Of a stretch of DNA of 6,818 bases, positions 4,687 to 6,818 are shown piece by piece (the first letter of the stretch is position 1; the number at the start of each line of letters is the position of its first letter). Where the stretch lies: NCBI GenBank assembly GCA_021160625.1, contig JAGHCE010000144.1, positions 1 to 6,818 of the forward strand, read 5' to 3'. A program made the position numbers and the translations under genes. Source of the DNA: Planctomycetota bacterium. GTDB taxonomy: Bacteria; Planctomycetota; DG-23; SLPQ01. Below the pieces are notes generated by a model. That model had not been told where the DNA came from and made no database searches. It saw only the letters and a list, made by a program, of their open reading frames with translations.

Positions 4687-6818
4687 GTGATCAAACACAG
4701 ATTCATACCGATATTGTGCCTTGTTTTCTTTTCGGGCCTGGCGGCTGTCTTCGACGGGTGCACCACTTCGGACAAGCGCAGCCGCGAGACGCGCGTTCTG
4801 CAGACGCTCGAAGGCCAGGTGCATTCCGAGGACGCCGCGGTTGCCCGCCAGGCGGCCCTGACACTCCTGTCGTCGAAACTGGAGAGCGCTTTCAGGCTTC
4901 TCAAAAACACCCTCGTGACCAGTGATTCCTCGACGACCAGGGGAGCGGTGATATTCGCCTTTACCGTCCAGAATGACCGCCGCATAAGGGTGGAATCTGC
5001 CGACGCCCTGGGAGACTCTGACGCGGAGACGGTGGACCTGGCGAAGAAATACCTCCTCGATGTCATCGGCGAGTCCGCAGCGCCGGACATCCTCTCGCGG
5101 GCCAGGGACGACGCACGCGGTTCCTCCGAAAGGGTTGCGGCGATAGAGGTTCTCGGTAAGTACGCGACCAAGGGGTCCGTTGAGGGACTTCTCGACCTGC
5201 TTGAGGACAGCGATCAGGATGTGGCCAACGCCGCCGCGGCCGCGCTTCGAGAAATCACGTACCAGCCGTTTGGCGCCAGCCCCGCCTTGTGGCGCTCATG
5301 GTACCAGGATTACAAGAAGCTAAGCCGAGACGAGTGGCGCCAGGCCGCCATATTCTTTGCCAACGAACGGGAAAAGGACAAGGAGCAGATACAGGCCCTC
5401 GAAGACGTGCACAGCGCCTCTGAGAGGGAGGTAGTCACTCTTGCGAAGAAGATTGTGGACATCGGCGTCGAGCTGAGGCGGCCCCAGATGGTCCTGGACG
5501 TCCTGATCGAGGTGAAGCCCGTCGAGGCACAGATTTACGCAGCAGAGAAGCTTGGGCGCCTCAAGGCGGCGACGGCCGTTGTTCCACTCATCGAAAAGGC
5601 CGCCAGTTCACAGCCGCGCCTTGCGGAAGCCGCCATAAGCGCGCTCGGCCAGATAGGGGACCCAAAGGCGCTTGCGGCGGTCGCGTCGAGGCTCCCTGAC
5701 GAGGACACCAGCGTAAGGCTTGCGGCCGTAAAGGCCTACGCGGCGCTGCCCGAGAGCGACCTTGCACGGATATTACCGCTTGCCGATGACGCCTCTGCTG
5801 ATATCCGCGCCGAGGTGGCCAGGTCGCTTGGCGAACGCAAGTGGGAGGTGGGCCTCGCGCCGCTTCTCGAAATGCTTTCCGACGAGGTGCCCGAGGTCAG
5901 GGCAGCCGCGGCGCAGGCACTCGGCCCCATCGGGGACAAGGCCGCCGTGCCGGAACTCGTAACGCTCGTGGACGATGCCGACAGCAACGTCGCCTTCTAC
6001 GCCGTTCGCAGCCTTTCCCTGCTGCCCGACGCCTCGGCCTACGACGCGCTCATCAGGGCCACCGCCCACACCGACCCGCGCGTGCGCGAGGCCGCCGTGG
6101 TCGCCCTTGAGAAGGTTGCCCTCGAAAAACCCGACGACAAGCGCGCCGTGGAACGGCTGTTTGAGCTTTCCTTTTCCAGGACCGAGACCGACCAGCGGGT
6201 GGCCGAGAGCGCGTGGAATGCGCTTCTGGTCCTAATCGACAGGGATGCCGAGCTCATCCTGCAGCTTTCACAGCGCCTTGAGGATGCGGACAGGTTCGAC
6301 AAGGCCGAGGGACTTCTGAGGATTCTCGTCGATTCGAAGGCCGACGATAAGCACGTTCTCGAAGCCTTGAGGAGGCTTGCCGGCGCAAATCTGGCCCGGC
6401 GCAACTACGAGGCGGCGCTGGGTTATTTCAGGAGGATACTCCAGACGGCCAGGGATGACGCCCAGGCGCTTTCGGGGGAACGGGCGGCCCTGGAGGGTCT
6501 TGAGGATTACAAGGGGCTCGCGGCGTTTTATGCCGGCGAGATGGCGGCCGGCAGGGCCGCCGATGAGGACCGCCGGAGATTCCTGAAGGTTCTCGGGAAA
6601 CTTCTGGATACCGAGGATTACTGGGCGGTCGTGACTTTTTCAGACCAGGTCCTGGGGGGCGACAATACAGCCGACGGCACCTTCAAGGCCGCGGTCGTGG
6701 AAATCCGCCAAAGTGCGCTTCCGGGGTACCTGGGCAAGCTTGTCGGGGACCTCGCAGGTGATGACGAGGCGGCTATAGCCGCGCATAACGCACTTTCAAG
6801 CTATGGCCGAGACGCCGC
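4687..6818 (+). CDS. exported HEAT-repeat protein, probable lipoprotein (3' end outside window)
   Basis: An open frame of 710 codons continues past the window edge. GTG 4687 is the first possible start after an in-frame TAA at 4660; the ribosome site is weak (GGGA at 4675-4678). Residues 5-22 are hydrophobic, followed by DGCTTSDK. Cys25 could be lipidated, but F-D-G before it is a poor lipobox, so a plain secreted form is possible. HEAT-like helices recur at 148, 179, 312, 343, 373, 404, 435 and 466, a 30-31 residue period (for example VRLAAVKAYAAL, VRAAAAQALGPIGD, VREAAVVALEKVA). After the second repeat comes ITYQPFGASPALWRSWYQDY (191-210), an insert I associate with HEAT proteins of planctomycetes and similar bacteria. 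Residues 215-260 are charged and helical. From about 520 the protein is helical and partly TPR-like (NYEAALGYFRRIL, 573-585). HEAT solenoids bind proteins; no enzyme motif is visible and the partner is unknown. Confidence 0.85.
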   Translation, partial: MIKHRFIPILCLVFFSGLAAVFDGCTTSDKRSRETRVLQTLEGQVHSEDAAVARQAALTLLSSKLESAFRLLKNTLVTSDSSTTRGAVIFAFTVQNDRRIRVESADALGDSDAETVDLAKKYLLDVIGESAAPDILSRARDDARGSSERVAAIEVLGKYATKGSVEGLLDLLEDSDQDVANAAAAALREITYQPFGASPALWRSWYQDYKKLSRDEWRQAAIFFANEREKDKEQIQALEDVHSASEREVVTLAKKIVDIGVELRRPQMVLDVLIEVKPVEAQIYAAEKLGRLKAATAVVPLIEKAASSQPRLAEAAISALGQIGDPKALAAVASRLPDEDTSVRLAAVKAYAALPESDLARILPLADDASADIRAEVARSLGERKWEVGLAPLLEMLSDEVPEVRAAAAQALGPIGDKAAVPELVTLVDDADSNVAFYAVRSLSLLPDASAYDALIRATAHTDPRVREAAVVALEKVALEKPDDKRAVERLFELSFSRTETDQRVAESAWNALLVLIDRDAELILQLSQRLEDADRFDKAEGLLRILVDSKADDKHVLEALRRLAGANLARRNYEAALGYFRRILQTARDDAQALSGERAALEGLEDYKGLAAFYAGEMAAGRAADEDRRRFLKVLGKLLDTEDYWAVVTFSDQVLGGDNTADGTFKAAVVEIRQSALPGYLGKLVGDLAGDDEAAIAAHNALSSYGRDA

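Noticed and set aside
4423..4824. Minus-strand open frame of 133 codons across the second gap
   Set aside because: It spans palindromes and the promoter and start of the HEAT gene; composition gives no protein family.
4671..4925. + strand open frame overlapping the start of the HEAT gene
   Set aside because: It is out of frame with the signal peptide and HEAT repeats, which continue for more than 700 codons in the other frame.

Overview
The window is a GC-rich bacterial chromosomal segment with every gene on the + strand. It holds the 3' tail of ruvB, complete queH, a SpoIID/LytB-type lipoprotein gene, ispF, gltX, and the first 710 codons of a HEAT-repeat secreted or lipid-anchored protein that runs off the right edge. 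The mix (QueH-type epoxyqueuosine reductase, SpoIID-like protein with a lipobox, MEP-pathway isoprenoid synthesis, HEAT-repeat protein with an 'IT..PFG....W..W' insert, and many short intergenic palindromes) recalls planctomycete or Omnitrophota-like lineages, often known from metagenomes. That placement is inference by general resemblance and is not secure.

Layout: positions 1-1923 look like one transcription unit. ruvB overlaps or abuts queH, and queH ends five bases before the SpoIID gene. A 334-base gap (1924-2257) follows, filled with short palindromes. Next comes the ispF-gltX pair (2258-4207, six-base gap). A 479-base gap (4208-4686) carries a second cluster of palindromes and, at its right end, a good sigma70-like promoter (TTGATA-N17-TATACT). 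The HEAT-repeat gene follows, open at the window end. None of the five visible gene starts is ATG: four are GTG, and queH is best read as TTG.

The genes are mostly housekeeping: branch migration (RuvB), last step of queuosine synthesis (QueH), peptidoglycan processing (SpoIID-like), MEP-pathway cyclodiphosphate synthase (IspF) and glutamyl-tRNA charging (GltX). The HEAT-repeat protein is probably an exported scaffold of unknown partner.

The least explained material is the intergenic palindromes. At least a dozen short dyads with different stem sequences sit on both sides of ispF-gltX, several framed by GTAGGG / CCCTAC. Several families occur once in each gap in opposite orientation, including a 26-base copy pair matching at 24 of 26 positions. 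They look like a mobile or actively copied repeat system. No transposase, CRISPR array, tRNA or rRNA was seen.
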